Source of the DNA: Thermoleophilum album
GTDB taxonomy: Bacteria > Actinomycetota > Thermoleophilia > Solirubrobacterales > Thermoleophilaceae
DNA: 64,000 nt
Reading direction: 5' to 3'
NCBI RefSeq assembly: GCF_028867705.1
Contig: NZ_CP066171.1
Span: 124,001-188,000, forward strand
Shown here in pieces: positions 18,564 to 26,818 of this stretch; position 1 is the first letter of the stretch, and each line of letters opens with the position of its first letter. The notes under the pieces were generated by a model, which saw only the letters and a list, made by a program, of their open reading frames with translations, ran no database searches and had not been told where the DNA came from. The translations under genes and the position numbers were made by a program.

Positions 18564-18689
18564 CTAAGCCCCGGACCGGTCGGGATGAGGCGATGTGAGC
18601 CAGGCGGCGATCGCGCCCGATAGGGCGGCGGCGGCGTAGTGGCGCAGGGCGGACGCCTCGACGCTCCCGCCCGCTCGTCCCTTACTCAT
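18564..18689 (-). CDS. Small ORF upstream of the methyltransferase
   Basis: This is a 41-residue reading frame from ATG 18689, preceded by AAGGAGG about 11 nt upstream. A second ATG 4 nt after the ribosome site opens only a four-codon frame. The product begins MSKGRAGGSVEASAL and has an Ala-rich middle. It ends 12 nt before the methyltransferase start, so it may be a leader or small partner of the R-M operon. No known controller-protein HTH is seen. Confidence 0.4.
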   Translation of the reverse strand: MSKGRAGGSVEASALRHYAAAALSGAIAAWLTSPHPDRSGA

Positions 18690-18864
18690 CGCTCATCGCT
18701 CCTCCTTGAGTTGTTTCCCGCACGCTACTCCCGGTGCCCGACGGTACGTGCACCCGCTCCGCCGACGGCCGGGAGCGCCCTGCGCCCGGCGCGCGGTCGT
18801 TGTTGGGCGCGGCGGCGGGTAGCTCGACATGGTGGGGCTTGCGGGCGGTCGGGGCTGCCGCGCC

Positions 18865-18895
18865 ATTGGGCACCAGAACGTTTCTGGTGCCCAAT
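18865..18895. repeat. Perfect 14-bp inverted repeat near the right end of the element
   Basis: ATTGGGCACCAGAA and its exact complement flank a 3-nt centre (CGT). The arms contain the same TGGTGCCCAAT 11-mer found twice at 10000-10020. It lies about 120 bp inside the right attachment repeat. It could bind integrase or excisionase, or act as a terminator or operator. Confidence 0.75.
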
Positions 18896-19014
18896 GCTCA
18901 CCTCATCGGCCGCAAATTGCGGGGATTTGAAGGAGACCCTGCGAGAGGTCCGGCATCGCGGTTTTCGTCTCTACGATGCGGCTGGCGGCGGTTGCGGCAC
19001 ATGCTTGGCCAGAC

Positions 19015-19058
19015 GCCTTACAAGCAGGAGGTCGCCGGTTCGAGTCCGGCGCCGCCCA
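19015..19058 (+). repeat. Attachment site, distal copy (44-bp direct repeat)
   Basis: This is an exact copy of the tRNA-Val 3' 44 bases without the 5' half, so it is not a functional tRNA. It marks the right boundary of the integrated element. Confidence 0.93.
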
Positions 19059-19484
19059 CTCGCAAAACCCCTGCAAAACGCGGGGTCGTGTCGCGGTACT
19101 CCGCACGCTTACACCAGGCGTAGCGCCGGGGGTTGCGGTTGTTGGCGACACGCTCGGTCCTGCGCATCGCCGTGACGGTCCTGCTTTCGCACGCGAGGGC
19201 CGCGCTGTTTATGGGCGAGTGTCTCAGAGACCTGCGACCGTGTGACTGTCGGTCGTGGCGGCGAGCGTCGGCGGCAGCACCCCGAGCCCGTATGTGCTCC
19301 ACGCCAGCGGCGCCTCTGCCTACCCCATCGTCGTCGACCTGTTGTTCGGCGTGGTCGGATTTCTCGCGCGCTGGTGCGTCCAGGGTGCGATCGTGGACTC
19401 GCGCGTTGAAGGGTCTGGCGCGATGCGCTCGGCTGGGCGACGCGCCGTCGATCGCGCCTCCGGTGCTCGCGCCAGGCGGGTCGG
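19059..19484. other. Gap with no recognised gene
   Basis: The 426 bp between the right attachment repeat and the flavin reductase gene hold no reading frame that I can support, and no RNA gene. It may include downstream sequence of the reductase unit and host DNA displaced by the insertion. Confidence 0.5.
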
Positions 19485-20150
19485 TCAGGCTTCGCGCCTG
19501 CCGGGGGTGGTGGATGCAAAAGTGGGTTCGCTGCCCTCGGATCGCGCCGCCTCGGCAAGCTCCCTGAGCAGCTCGCGCAACGCCTGGGCCGTCGCCTCGT
19601 CCGCCAGCTCCTCGCCGGAGAAGCGCTGGTCGATCTTGCCCACCGGCAGCTCCCGCTCGAGCGGCCGCGCGCCGGCGATCATCAGCGCACGGCGAGCGAC
19701 CTGTTGCGCCCACAGCGCGCCGAACGACGAGACGCTCCCGCCCGTCACAGCCGCCGGCTTGCCGGCGATTGGGGCTGCGCCGGCAGGGCGCGACAGCCAG
19801 TCGATCGCGTTCTTGAGGGCGCTCGGCGGGGCGCCGTTGTACTCCGGCGTCACCAAAAGCAGCGCATCGGCCCGCCTGGCTTCGGCGCGTAGCTCCTCCA
19901 CCGCCGGGCCGGGAGCGTGCTCGAGCTCTTCGTTGTAGTGGGGCAGCTCTGTCAGGCGTTCCCACAGCACGACCTCCACACCCGGTGGCGCCAAGCTCTT
20001 GGCAGCGAGCGCCAGCCGCCGGTTCCACGAGTTCCTGCGCAGGCTGCCGACGAGCGTGAGGATGCGGAGCGGCCGGCCGGCGGCTTCGCCGCCGGCCGGG
20101 ACGCTCCTAACGCCCTCCACGGTGCTGCTGTCGGTCGGTGGGACGGTCAC
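19485..20150 (-). CDS. NADPH-dependent FMN reductase-family flavoprotein
   Basis: This 221-residue flavodoxin-like protein has the phosphate-binding loop GSLRRNSWNRRLA near residue 35 and the family motif PEYNGAPPSALKNAIDW. These are hallmarks of NADPH-dependent FMN/quinone/azo reductases. About 25 N-terminal residues precede the fold. It overlaps the upstream YceI gene by 4 nt and is therefore co-expressed with it, likely under the divergent MarR regulator. Confidence 0.88.
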   Translation of the reverse strand: MTVPPTDSSTVEGVRSVPAGGEAAGRPLRILTLVGSLRRNSWNRRLALAAKSLAPPGVEVVLWERLTELPHYNEELEHAPGPAVEELRAEARRADALLLVTPEYNGAPPSALKNAIDWLSRPAGAAPIAGKPAAVTGGSVSSFGALWAQQVARRALMIAGARPLERELPVGKIDQRFSGEELADEATAQALRELLRELAEAARSEGSEPTFASTTPGRREA

Positions 20151-20701
20151 TGCTTCTGCGCCTCCACCTCTAGCACCAACGTCACTTCGTCACCGAGCAC
20201 CTTGGTGCCGTTCTCGAGCGTGGCGTCCCAGGAGAGGCCCCACTGCTTGCGATCGAGCGCCCCCTGTGCCGCAAGGCTCACACGCGGCTTTCCCTGCATG
20301 TCGACAGTCGCTCCGCGCAGCTCGACATCGAGCGCCACCGGGTGGGTCGCGCCGCGCAACTCGAAGTCGCCCTCGACGCGCCAGCGCCCCTCGCCCGTCC
20401 GCTCGATCCGCGTGGCGCTGAAGCGCGCCTTCGGGTAGCGCTCGGTCCAGAAGAACTCCTCGCTGCGCAGATGCTGGGCGAGCGTCTCTTCGCGCACGTC
20501 GACACTCGCCACGTCGATCTCACCCTCCACGCCCGCGAGCTCGCCGCTCTCGTCGAACCGCAGCGAGCCCGAGAAATCGCGGAAGCGGCCGCGGAAACGC
20601 GAGATGCCGAGATGCTCGACCTCGAAACCCACGGTCGAGTGGATCGGGTCGATCGCGTACGTGCCCGGTTCGACCTGCGTTTTGGTGGCGCTCGTGCTCA
20701 T
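20147..20701 (-). CDS. YceI-family lipid-binding protein
   Basis: This 184-residue YceI-like lipocalin-type barrel has GTYAIDPIHSTVGFEVEHLGISRFRG features spread over its start, FDESGELAGVEGEIDVASVD, and the closing VTLVLEVEAQ. YceI proteins bind polyisoprenoid or similar lipids. ATG 20701 has GGAGG 9 nt upstream. No signal peptide is visible, so it is probably cytoplasmic. It is divergent from the MarR gene, with palindromic sites between them. Confidence 0.88.
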   Translation of the reverse strand: MSTSATKTQVEPGTYAIDPIHSTVGFEVEHLGISRFRGRFRDFSGSLRFDESGELAGVEGEIDVASVDVREETLAQHLRSEEFFWTERYPKARFSATRIERTGEGRWRVEGDFELRGATHPVALDVELRGATVDMQGKPRVSLAAQGALDRKQWGLSWDATLENGTKVLGDEVTLVLEVEAQKQ

Positions 20702-20761
20702 CTGCTGACCTCCTCGTTTCGTACGTATGACGTGGCCATCAGTGCCCGTGGCGGCAGTTCG

Positions 20762-20835
20762 TTGCGTACGCACTGGTTGCACCCGCAACCATATTCGCGT
20801 CGAAGAGGTTAGCAACGCAATCATTGCGTACGCAA
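20762..20835. promoter_or_regulatory. Palindromic operator candidates between yceI and marR-type genes
   Basis: A perfect 12-bp palindrome TTGCGTACGCAA lies at 20824-20835, 31 bp upstream of the MarR gene. A near copy TTGCGTACGCAC lies at 20762-20773, 61 bp from the YceI start. A related TTCGTACGTATG occurs near 20720. This spacing suits a MarR-type dimer repressing both directions. Confidence 0.65.
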
Positions 20836-20865
20836 CGAACGCTTGAGCGGGCGTAAACTTGGCTT

Positions 20866-21315
20866 GTGACCAGCCACCGCGACGCTTGGCACGCGCTCAT
20901 GGACGCGCACGCGACCGTGGTCTGCGCGGTCGAGCGGACGTTCGCTGCCGCCGGTCTTCCACCGCTCGGATGGTTCGAGGTGCTGGCGGCGCTCGCTACC
21001 GCAGAAGGGCAGATGCTGCGTCCGCGCGAGCTTCTCGACCACGTGCGCCTGTCGAAAAGCGGGCTCACACGCCTCGTCGACCGCCTCGAGGAGGCAGGCC
21101 TTGTCGAGCGTGCGCGCTGTCCCAAGGACCGGCGCGGGTACCACGTCGTGCTCACCGCCGCCGGACGCGCCACCTACGAGCGGATGGCTCCCCTCTACGA
21201 GGAAGTGCTTCGCCGCCACCTAAGCGAAGCGATCAGCGCCGACGAAGCTTCCGACCTGGCGAGCCTGCTGCGCCGCCTCGCGACCGACCCGGGAAAGGTC
21301 GCCTCCGGGAGCTAG
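20866..21315 (+). CDS. MarR-family transcriptional regulator
   Basis: This 149-residue regulator starts at GTG 20866. The winged helix is complete: MLRPRELLDHVRLSKSGLTRLVDRLEEAGLVER, then the wing RARCPKDRRGYHVVLTAAG. The flanking helices form the dimer domain. It probably controls itself and the divergent YceI-flavin reductase operon through the TTGCGTACGCAA sites. The ligand is unknown. Confidence 0.9.
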   Translation: MTSHRDAWHALMDAHATVVCAVERTFAAAGLPPLGWFEVLAALATAEGQMLRPRELLDHVRLSKSGLTRLVDRLEEAGLVERARCPKDRRGYHVVLTAAGRATYERMAPLYEEVLRRHLSEAISADEASDLASLLRRLATDPGKVASGS

Positions 21316-21365
21316 GAACGCGTCACAGAACGCGGCACACGATCCGCCTGTACGATCCGCGGTCA

Positions 21366-22475
21366 GTGGCAGGGCGGATCGTCCTTTTCGGCGCTTCCGG
21401 ATACACCGGCGCTCTGACCGCCGAGGCGCTCGTCGAGCGCGGTGTCCAGCCTGTCCTGGCCGGGCGCGATCGCATGAAGCTCGAGCGGTTACGCGCGCGC
21501 CTGGGCCGCGACGATCTCGAGATCGCCATCGCCGACGCGAGCGATCCCTCCTCCGTCGCCTCGCTTGTCGCGGGCGGCGACGTGCTCGTCACGACCGTCG
21601 GCCCGTTCCTGCGCTATGGCTACGCGGCGCTCGAAGCGGCCGTCGCGGCACCCTGCGTCTACATCGATTCGACGGGCGAGCCGCCCTTCATCCGCGAGGT
21701 CTTCGAGCGTTACGGGCCGCGCGCCGCCCGCTCCGGCGCGGTCCTTTTGACGGCTCTCGGCTACGACTACGTGCCAGGGAACCTGGCCGGCGCGCTGGCC
21801 CTCGAGGTGGTCGGCGAGGACGCGGTGCGGGTCGACGTGGGCTACTTCGTCGACGGCCGTCCGACGCCCGACGCGATGAGCGGCGGAACGCGCGCGTCGC
21901 TCGCCGGGGTCGCCGGAGAGCCGTCGTTCGCGTTCCGCGGCGGGTCGCTCGCGACCGAGCGCGCGGCGCGCCGCGTGCGCACCTTCGAGCTCACGGTGGG
22001 CAACCGCAAGGGCATCTCGGTCGGTGGCAGCGAGCACCTTGGCTTGCCGCGCTCCTTCCCGCAGCTCGAGGAGGTCAACGTCTACCTGGGGTGGTTCGCC
22101 GCACTGTCGCGCCCGATGCAGGTCGTGTCGGCGGTTGGCGGAGCGTTGCGGCGCCTGCCCACGGCGCGTGCCGCCACAGGGCGGCTGGCCGACGTCCTCC
22201 ACAAGTCCGGCGAGGGACCGAGCGAAGCCACACGCGCACGGGTGGGGTCGCGCATCGTCGCCTGCGCCTACGACCGTTCGGGTCGCGAACTCGCGCGCGT
22301 CGAGCTAGCCGGCGTCAACGCTTACGACTTCACCGCGCGCATGCTCGCGCTCGCTGCCCTACGGGCGAAGGAGGGCGCGATCAACGGGTCGGGAGCGCTC
22401 GGCCCGGTCGAGGCGTTCGGGTTGCGCGCGCTAGAGCAGCTCGTAGAGGAAGCCGGTATCCGCCGCGTGGCCTGA
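21366..22475 (+). CDS. Saccharopine dehydrogenase-like / trans-acting enoyl reductase-like oxidoreductase
   Basis: The 369-residue protein begins with a Rossmann motif (RIVLFGASGYTGALTAEAL) and has DVLVTTVGPFLRYGYAALEAA and YIDSTGEPPFI. This is the pattern of the saccharopine dehydrogenase-like family that includes mycobacterial enoyl reductase Rv2953. GTG 21366 is the start just before the Rossmann strand; the open frame further upstream overlaps the MarR gene. The substrate cannot be assigned. Confidence 0.82.
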   Translation: MAGRIVLFGASGYTGALTAEALVERGVQPVLAGRDRMKLERLRARLGRDDLEIAIADASDPSSVASLVAGGDVLVTTVGPFLRYGYAALEAAVAAPCVYIDSTGEPPFIREVFERYGPRAARSGAVLLTALGYDYVPGNLAGALALEVVGEDAVRVDVGYFVDGRPTPDAMSGGTRASLAGVAGEPSFAFRGGSLATERAARRVRTFELTVGNRKGISVGGSEHLGLPRSFPQLEEVNVYLGWFAALSRPMQVVSAVGGALRRLPTARAATGRLADVLHKSGEGPSEATRARVGSRIVACAYDRSGRELARVELAGVNAYDFTARMLALAALRAKEGAINGSGALGPVEAFGLRALEQLVEEAGIRRVA

Positions 22476-22671
22476 CGCGGCGCGCGGCGACGGCGCGGTG
22501 CGCCACTGGTCCGCCAGCGGCGAGCGCTAGGCCGGCGAAAAAAGCCGCGTTGTCGAACGCCAGCGTCCCGACGATCGCCACAGCCGCTCCAGCGATAGCG
22601 GACACGCGCTCGACGCGCGTGAGCTCGGAGGCTGTCTCCTCGTTTGTGGTTCGTTCCATTCCCATCGTCAT
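22381..22671 (-). CDS. Possible small membrane protein
   Basis: The frame from ATG 22671 encodes 96 residues with two short hydrophobic segments (VSAIAGAAVAIVGTLAF and AAFFAGLALAAGG) and a basic tail. It overlaps the convergent oxidoreductase gene by 95 bp and lacks a clear ribosome site. It is the only plausible gene in the 22476-22939 gap. Confidence 0.3.
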   Translation of the reverse strand: MTMGMERTTNEETASELTRVERVSAIAGAAVAIVGTLAFDNAAFFAGLALAAGGPVAHRAVAARRVRPRGGYRLPLRAALARATRTPRPGRALPTR

Positions 22672-22939
22672 GGCGGGAGGATCGGCGGGCGACGCCGCCG
22701 CCCGGTTAAGCGCCCGCGACCGGCCTGTGAACGTTCCGTGAAGAGGCGACACTTGCGCCGCCGGACGTGCGACCCACGCGACGGTCGGTCTTTCACCGAA
22801 TCGCAACGACTCGTTGACGCGCGCTTCACGGAACGCTCTGCGCTGCGCGCGATCCTCCCCGTAGATGCACGGAACGCACAACCAAGTCGCGCGGCCCGTA
22901 CGGCCGACAAGCAGAGCGCAAGGGCGGGACATCAGCCCG

Positions 22940-23785
22940 GTGCAGACCGACCTGCACTTCCACCTCTTGCCGGGAATCGACGACGGGCCCGACAGCCCCG
23001 AACAGGCGCTCGCTCTCGCGCGCGCGGCGGTCGCCGACGGCACCGGAACGGTAGTCGTGACGCCGCATCTGCGGCGCGACCACGTGCGCGACCCGCGCGC
23101 GATCGTGCGCGCGGCGGTCGATTTTCGCCGCCTTCTGCGCAGCAACCGGATCGACCTCGAGATCGTCTGCGCTGCCGAGGTGTGCGCTGACCTCGCGGCG
23201 ACTCTCCCGCCTCGGGCGCTCGGCGCGGTCGCCTTCGGTCCGCTGGCGGCGCCGTGCCTGCTGGTCGAGTGTCCGTTCGAAGGTGTCTCGCCGGCGTTCG
23301 TGCGCGCCTGCGACGACCTTGCTCGGCGCGGATTTCGCCTCGTCCTCGCGCATCCCGAGCTGTGTGAGCTCGACGGCGCGGGCGAGCGCCGTCTGCGCGA
23401 ACTGCTCCGTCGCGGCGCTCTACTGCAAATCAACGCGCTCTCGATCGTCGGGCGTCACGGCCCGGTCGCGGAACGGCGCGCGCTCGACCTCGTCGCGCGC
23501 CGCATGGGCCACCTCGTTGCCTCGGACGCCCACGGCCCTACGCGCCCCCCGACGCTCTCGGCCGCATCGGCAGCTTTGCTCGCACACGGCTTCTCGTCGC
23601 GGCACGTCCGGCGTCTCGTCCACGAGACCCCGTGGCGTTTGGTACAAGCGGGCGAGCCCAACGCGCGCCCGTGCCCGCCCGGCTTCCCCTCCCCGCCGGG
23701 CCGGGCGGGTGACGACTTCGCGCAAGCGGGAGCCGATGCGACCGGCCCTTGGCCGGTCGCTAGGCTCGCCGCCCAGGCAGCGTGA
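22940..23785 (+). CDS. PHP-domain phosphatase, CpsB/YwqE-like
   Basis: This 281-residue PHP-fold metalloprotein has metal ligands in DLHFHLLPGIDDG at the start, VVTPHLRRDH, LVLAHPEL and VASDAHGPTRP. This is the pattern of CpsB/CapC manganese-dependent tyrosine phosphatases, which act on exopolysaccharide kinases. The GTG start at 22940 lies directly before the first motif; an ATG at 22865 would add 25 poorly conserved residues. The C-terminal 50 residues are Pro/Gly-rich. No kinase or polysaccharide genes are adjacent, so the target is open. Confidence 0.8.
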   Translation: MQTDLHFHLLPGIDDGPDSPEQALALARAAVADGTGTVVVTPHLRRDHVRDPRAIVRAAVDFRRLLRSNRIDLEIVCAAEVCADLAATLPPRALGAVAFGPLAAPCLLVECPFEGVSPAFVRACDDLARRGFRLVLAHPELCELDGAGERRLRELLRRGALLQINALSIVGRHGPVAERRALDLVARRMGHLVASDAHGPTRPPTLSAASAALLAHGFSSRHVRRLVHETPWRLVQAGEPNARPCPPGFPSPPGRAGDDFAQAGADATGPWPVARLAAQAA

Positions 23786-24627
23786 CCGTCATCGCGCAAA
23801 TATCGGATCTCCACGTGGGCGGGGCGCGCTATGAGCCCGCGCTGCTCGACCAGGTGCTGGCCGAGATCGCCGAGCTCGCTCCGGACCTCGTGGTGGTGTG
23901 TGGCGACCTCACCGACGAGGGCTACCCCGATCAGTACGAGGTCGTCAAAACCGCGCTCGCTCGCCTCGATGGTCTGGAAGTGGTGGCCGTGCCCGGCAAC
24001 CACGACGCCAAGCACGTCGGCTATCTCCACTGGGAGGCGATGCTCGGCGAACGCGAAACCACGCGTCGCCTCACGATCGACGGTGAAGCGGTGACGATCG
24101 TCGGGGTCGACTCGAGCAAGCCCGACATCGACGAGGGCGAAGTCGGCCGCGAGCACTACAAGCCGATCCAGGAGGCGCTCGCCGCTCCCGCCGACCTGCG
24201 CGTTTTCGTCTGCCACCACCATCTCTTGCCGATTCCGGGCACCGGCCGCGAACGCAACCAGGTCGCTGACGCCGGCGACGTGCTCGCGCTGCTCGGGGCG
24301 AACGGGGTGGATCTCGTGCTCGGCGGCCACCGGCACGTTCCCTTCGCCTGGCGGATCGGCGGGCTGGTCGTCGCCCACTCCGGTACGGCCGCGTCGCTGC
24401 GGACACGCGCCTTCCCCCACCCCGCCTACAACGTGATAACTGTCGGCCCGGAGTCGATCGCCGTCGAGCTGCGCGTTCCCGGCGGCGAGCGACAGGCGCT
24501 CGCGACCTTCCCGCGCCAGCGACCAACACAGGCCAACGGCTGCGTGACACCGGGGCTGCCGCGGCAAGGGTTCGAGTGGCTCGTCGATCCGGTACGCGCC
24601 TCGGGCCGAGCGCTGCGTTTCAGCTAG
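23782..24627 (+). CDS. Calcineurin-like metallophosphoesterase (CpdA/Icc type)
   Basis: This 281-residue phosphoesterase has the full di-metal motif series: QISDLHVGG, VVCGDLTDEG, VPGNHDA, VCHHHLLP and LGGHRHVPF. It matches class III cyclic-nucleotide phosphodiesterase-like proteins. GTG 23782 overlaps the previous stop by 4 nt, so the two phosphatases are co-translated. The true substrate (cAMP or another phosphoester) is not determined. Confidence 0.9.
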   Translation: MTVIAQISDLHVGGARYEPALLDQVLAEIAELAPDLVVVCGDLTDEGYPDQYEVVKTALARLDGLEVVAVPGNHDAKHVGYLHWEAMLGERETTRRLTIDGEAVTIVGVDSSKPDIDEGEVGREHYKPIQEALAAPADLRVFVCHHHLLPIPGTGRERNQVADAGDVLALLGANGVDLVLGGHRHVPFAWRIGGLVVAHSGTAASLRTRAFPHPAYNVITVGPESIAVELRVPGGERQALATFPRQRPTQANGCVTPGLPRQGFEWLVDPVRASGRALRFS

Positions 24628-24630
24628 AGG

Positions 24631-26079
24631 GTGCAGCGCCGGCACGTTCTCGGAGCTGCCTCGGCGGCCGCGCTCGCGCTGGCGAGCACCGCATTGTTGC
24701 CCGCCCAACCCACGTACGACCCCTGGGCGTGGGTGGTGTGGGGACGCGAGCTGGTGCAGGGCAGCCTCGACACGAGCGCCGGTCCTTCCTGGAAACCGTT
24801 GCCGCCGATCGTCATCGCTGCGCTGTCTCCGTTGCGTCTCCTGAGCGAGACCCTGCCCGCGACGGTGTGGGTGCTCGCCGTGCGCTTCGCTGCGATCGTC
24901 GGCATCGTGTTGACCGCCCGCCTGGCGGTCGCGCTCGCGCGCTCCGCGTGGCCCGAGCGGCGCGATTTCGCCGTGCCGGCAGCCTTGCTCGCCGCTGCTG
25001 CACTGCTGGCCGGGGGCGGTTTTCTGCGCTACTTCGCAGCCGGCAGCGACGCGCCCCTCGCCGTGTCGTTCGCGGCGCTCGGCGCGCTCGCGCTTCTGTC
25101 CGGTCGGCCACGCCTCGGCGCCTGTGCGCTTGCGCTGCTCGTGCTCGTGCGACCGGAGGCGACACCGATCTTCGCGTTCGTCGCCTGGCGAGCGTTCTCG
25201 CCGCGCGCTGCCGCCGCTGCGCTGGCGGCGGTCGTCGCGCTGTGGACGGTGCCCGAGTGGGTCGGCTCCGGCGACCCCCTGGGCGCTTTCAAGCAGGCCG
25301 CGTCGCGGCCGTCGTGGGCAGCATCCAACGCCGACGATCCGGTTCTCGCTTCGCTCGGAGAGGCAGCGCGCCTCCTCGGTCCGGTGACGCTCGCCGGTCT
25401 CGTTGCGGCGTCGCTTGCGCTGTTGGCGCGGCGCACGCGCGCAACGGGCGCCGCTAGGTGGCTCCTAGCCATCACGTTCGCCTGGGTCGCAGCGGTCGCT
25501 GCGAGCACCGCCCTCGGCTTTTCCGGCAACGCTCGCTACTACGCGCCGATCGTGCCGCTCGCGGCTGCCCTTGCCGCCGTCGGTCTAGTGCAGGTCGTAG
25601 CGTTCGTCGACGGCCGGAGTGCGCGCCTCTCGCCGCTCGCCGCTCTGGTGCCGGGAGCTGGGCTGCTGGTCGCCGGGGCAGCGCTTGTCTCGAGCTTCGG
25701 CGCCGTGCGCGAGCGGATGGACGCCGAGGCGTCGCTCGCCCGCGCTCTGGCTGCTGCGCCGGCGGCGATCGGCGCGCGGGTGCCGGCGAGCAGCGAGCGC
25801 GAGGGCTTGGCTGGCGCCCGCCGATTGATCGAGGCTGGAACGCTGCGCGTCGATCGTCCCTTCCAGACGCACGCGGCGTACATCCTCGGCGTGCCGATCG
25901 TCGCCGTGGAGCGACCGCGGCGCAAGCTGCCGCGCTACGCGCTCGACCACCCGCGCATCCCGACCGCGAACGAGCGGCGCGGTTCTCAGCTGCGCGCGAG
26001 CCTCGGGCGGGCAGCGCGCGAGCGATGGCGGCTCCTGGCGACGATCGACGGCTGGCGGATCATTGTGCGCAGCGACTAG
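24631..26079 (+). CDS. Polytopic membrane protein, GT-C glycosyltransferase-like
   Basis: This 482-residue protein has about ten to twelve hydrophobic segments. An early TYDPWAWVVWGRELVQG loop resembles the Asp-containing first extracytoplasmic loop of ArnT/PMT-type GT-C glycosyltransferases that use polyprenyl-phosphate sugars. The C-terminal part (from about 370) is soluble with RRLIEAGTLRVDRPFQTHAAY. It follows the phosphoesterase by 3 bp, so it may share its transcript. Confidence 0.65.
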   Translation: MQRRHVLGAASAAALALASTALLPAQPTYDPWAWVVWGRELVQGSLDTSAGPSWKPLPPIVIAALSPLRLLSETLPATVWVLAVRFAAIVGIVLTARLAVALARSAWPERRDFAVPAALLAAAALLAGGGFLRYFAAGSDAPLAVSFAALGALALLSGRPRLGACALALLVLVRPEATPIFAFVAWRAFSPRAAAAALAAVVALWTVPEWVGSGDPLGAFKQAASRPSWAASNADDPVLASLGEAARLLGPVTLAGLVAASLALLARRTRATGAARWLLAITFAWVAAVAASTALGFSGNARYYAPIVPLAAALAAVGLVQVVAFVDGRSARLSPLAALVPGAGLLVAGAALVSSFGAVRERMDAEASLARALAAAPAAIGARVPASSEREGLAGARRLIEAGTLRVDRPFQTHAAYILGVPIVAVERPRRKLPRYALDHPRIPTANERRGSQLRASLGRAARERWRLLATIDGWRIIVRSD

Positions 26080-26103
26080 CCCGGCTAGCCCGAGCAGCCA
26101 GCG

Positions 26104-26814
26104 TCACGCGTCCGAATCGACCTGCGGCGACAGCTCGGGATGGGAAGCGTCCTGGAACTCCTGGAACAGTCCCGTGACCACGAAGGCGGTTTGCTCGCCG
26201 ACATCGACGGCATAGTCGCCGATGCGCTCGATGTTGCGCGCGGCGAGCATCATGTGCATGCCCCACTCGCGCAGCTCGAGGTCGTCGCTGATCTCGACGA
26301 CACGGTCGAAGCACTCGCGGTTGAGACGGTCGATCTCGTCGTCGAGACGCACCAGGTCGAGCGCCATCTGGACATTGCGGTCGGCGAAACAACGGCGCGC
26401 CTGGACGACCTGTAGGCGCGCGTGCTGCCCCATCCGCGCGAGCTTCTCGAGCAGCAGGTCGTCGGTGCGCGGCTGCGGATCGTCGAGCGGTACCAGCTTG
26501 GCGATGTTCACACAGTGGTCGCCCATCCGCTCGGCATGACGGATGACGTGCAGGAGCGCCGCCGCCAGACGGAGGTCGCCCGCGACCGGCGCCTGCCGGG
26601 CGATCAACCCGAGCACGCCCTGGTGCACCTCGAGATAGCGGCCGTCGAGGCGGTCGTCGTCGGCCACGACGAGGTGCGACAGCTCGACATCGTGGCGGAT
26701 CAACGCCTCCATCGCGTTGTCGAGCTGGCCGACGACCATGTCGAGAGCGCCGAGCGTCTGCCGCTCGAGCTCGGCGAGCTCGTCCTGGAAGTGTTTGCGC
26801 GCCCGCTCCGGCAT
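26104..26814 (-). CDS. phoU: Phosphate-transport regulator PhoU
   Basis: This 236-residue protein has two repeated three-helix PhoU domains. Metal-binding type motifs are seen in HVIRHAERMGDHCVNIAK and LAARNIERIGDYAVDVGE. PhoU links the PstSCAB transporter to the sensor kinase and lowers Pho expression when phosphate is plentiful. It is the last gene of the pst cluster and starts 4 bp after the pstB stop. Confidence 0.95.
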   Translation of the reverse strand: MPERARKHFQDELAELERQTLGALDMVVGQLDNAMEALIRHDVELSHLVVADDDRLDGRYLEVHQGVLGLIARQAPVAGDLRLAAALLHVIRHAERMGDHCVNIAKLVPLDDPQPRTDDLLLEKLARMGQHARLQVVQARRCFADRNVQMALDLVRLDDEIDRLNRECFDRVVEISDDLELREWGMHMMLAARNIERIGDYAVDVGEQTAFVVTGLFQEFQDASHPELSPQVDSDA

Positions 26815-26818
26815 CGTC

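Noticed and set aside
19015-19058. Second tRNA-Val gene
   Set aside because: Only the 3' 44 bases are present; the acceptor 5' strand and D arm are missing. It is the att repeat.
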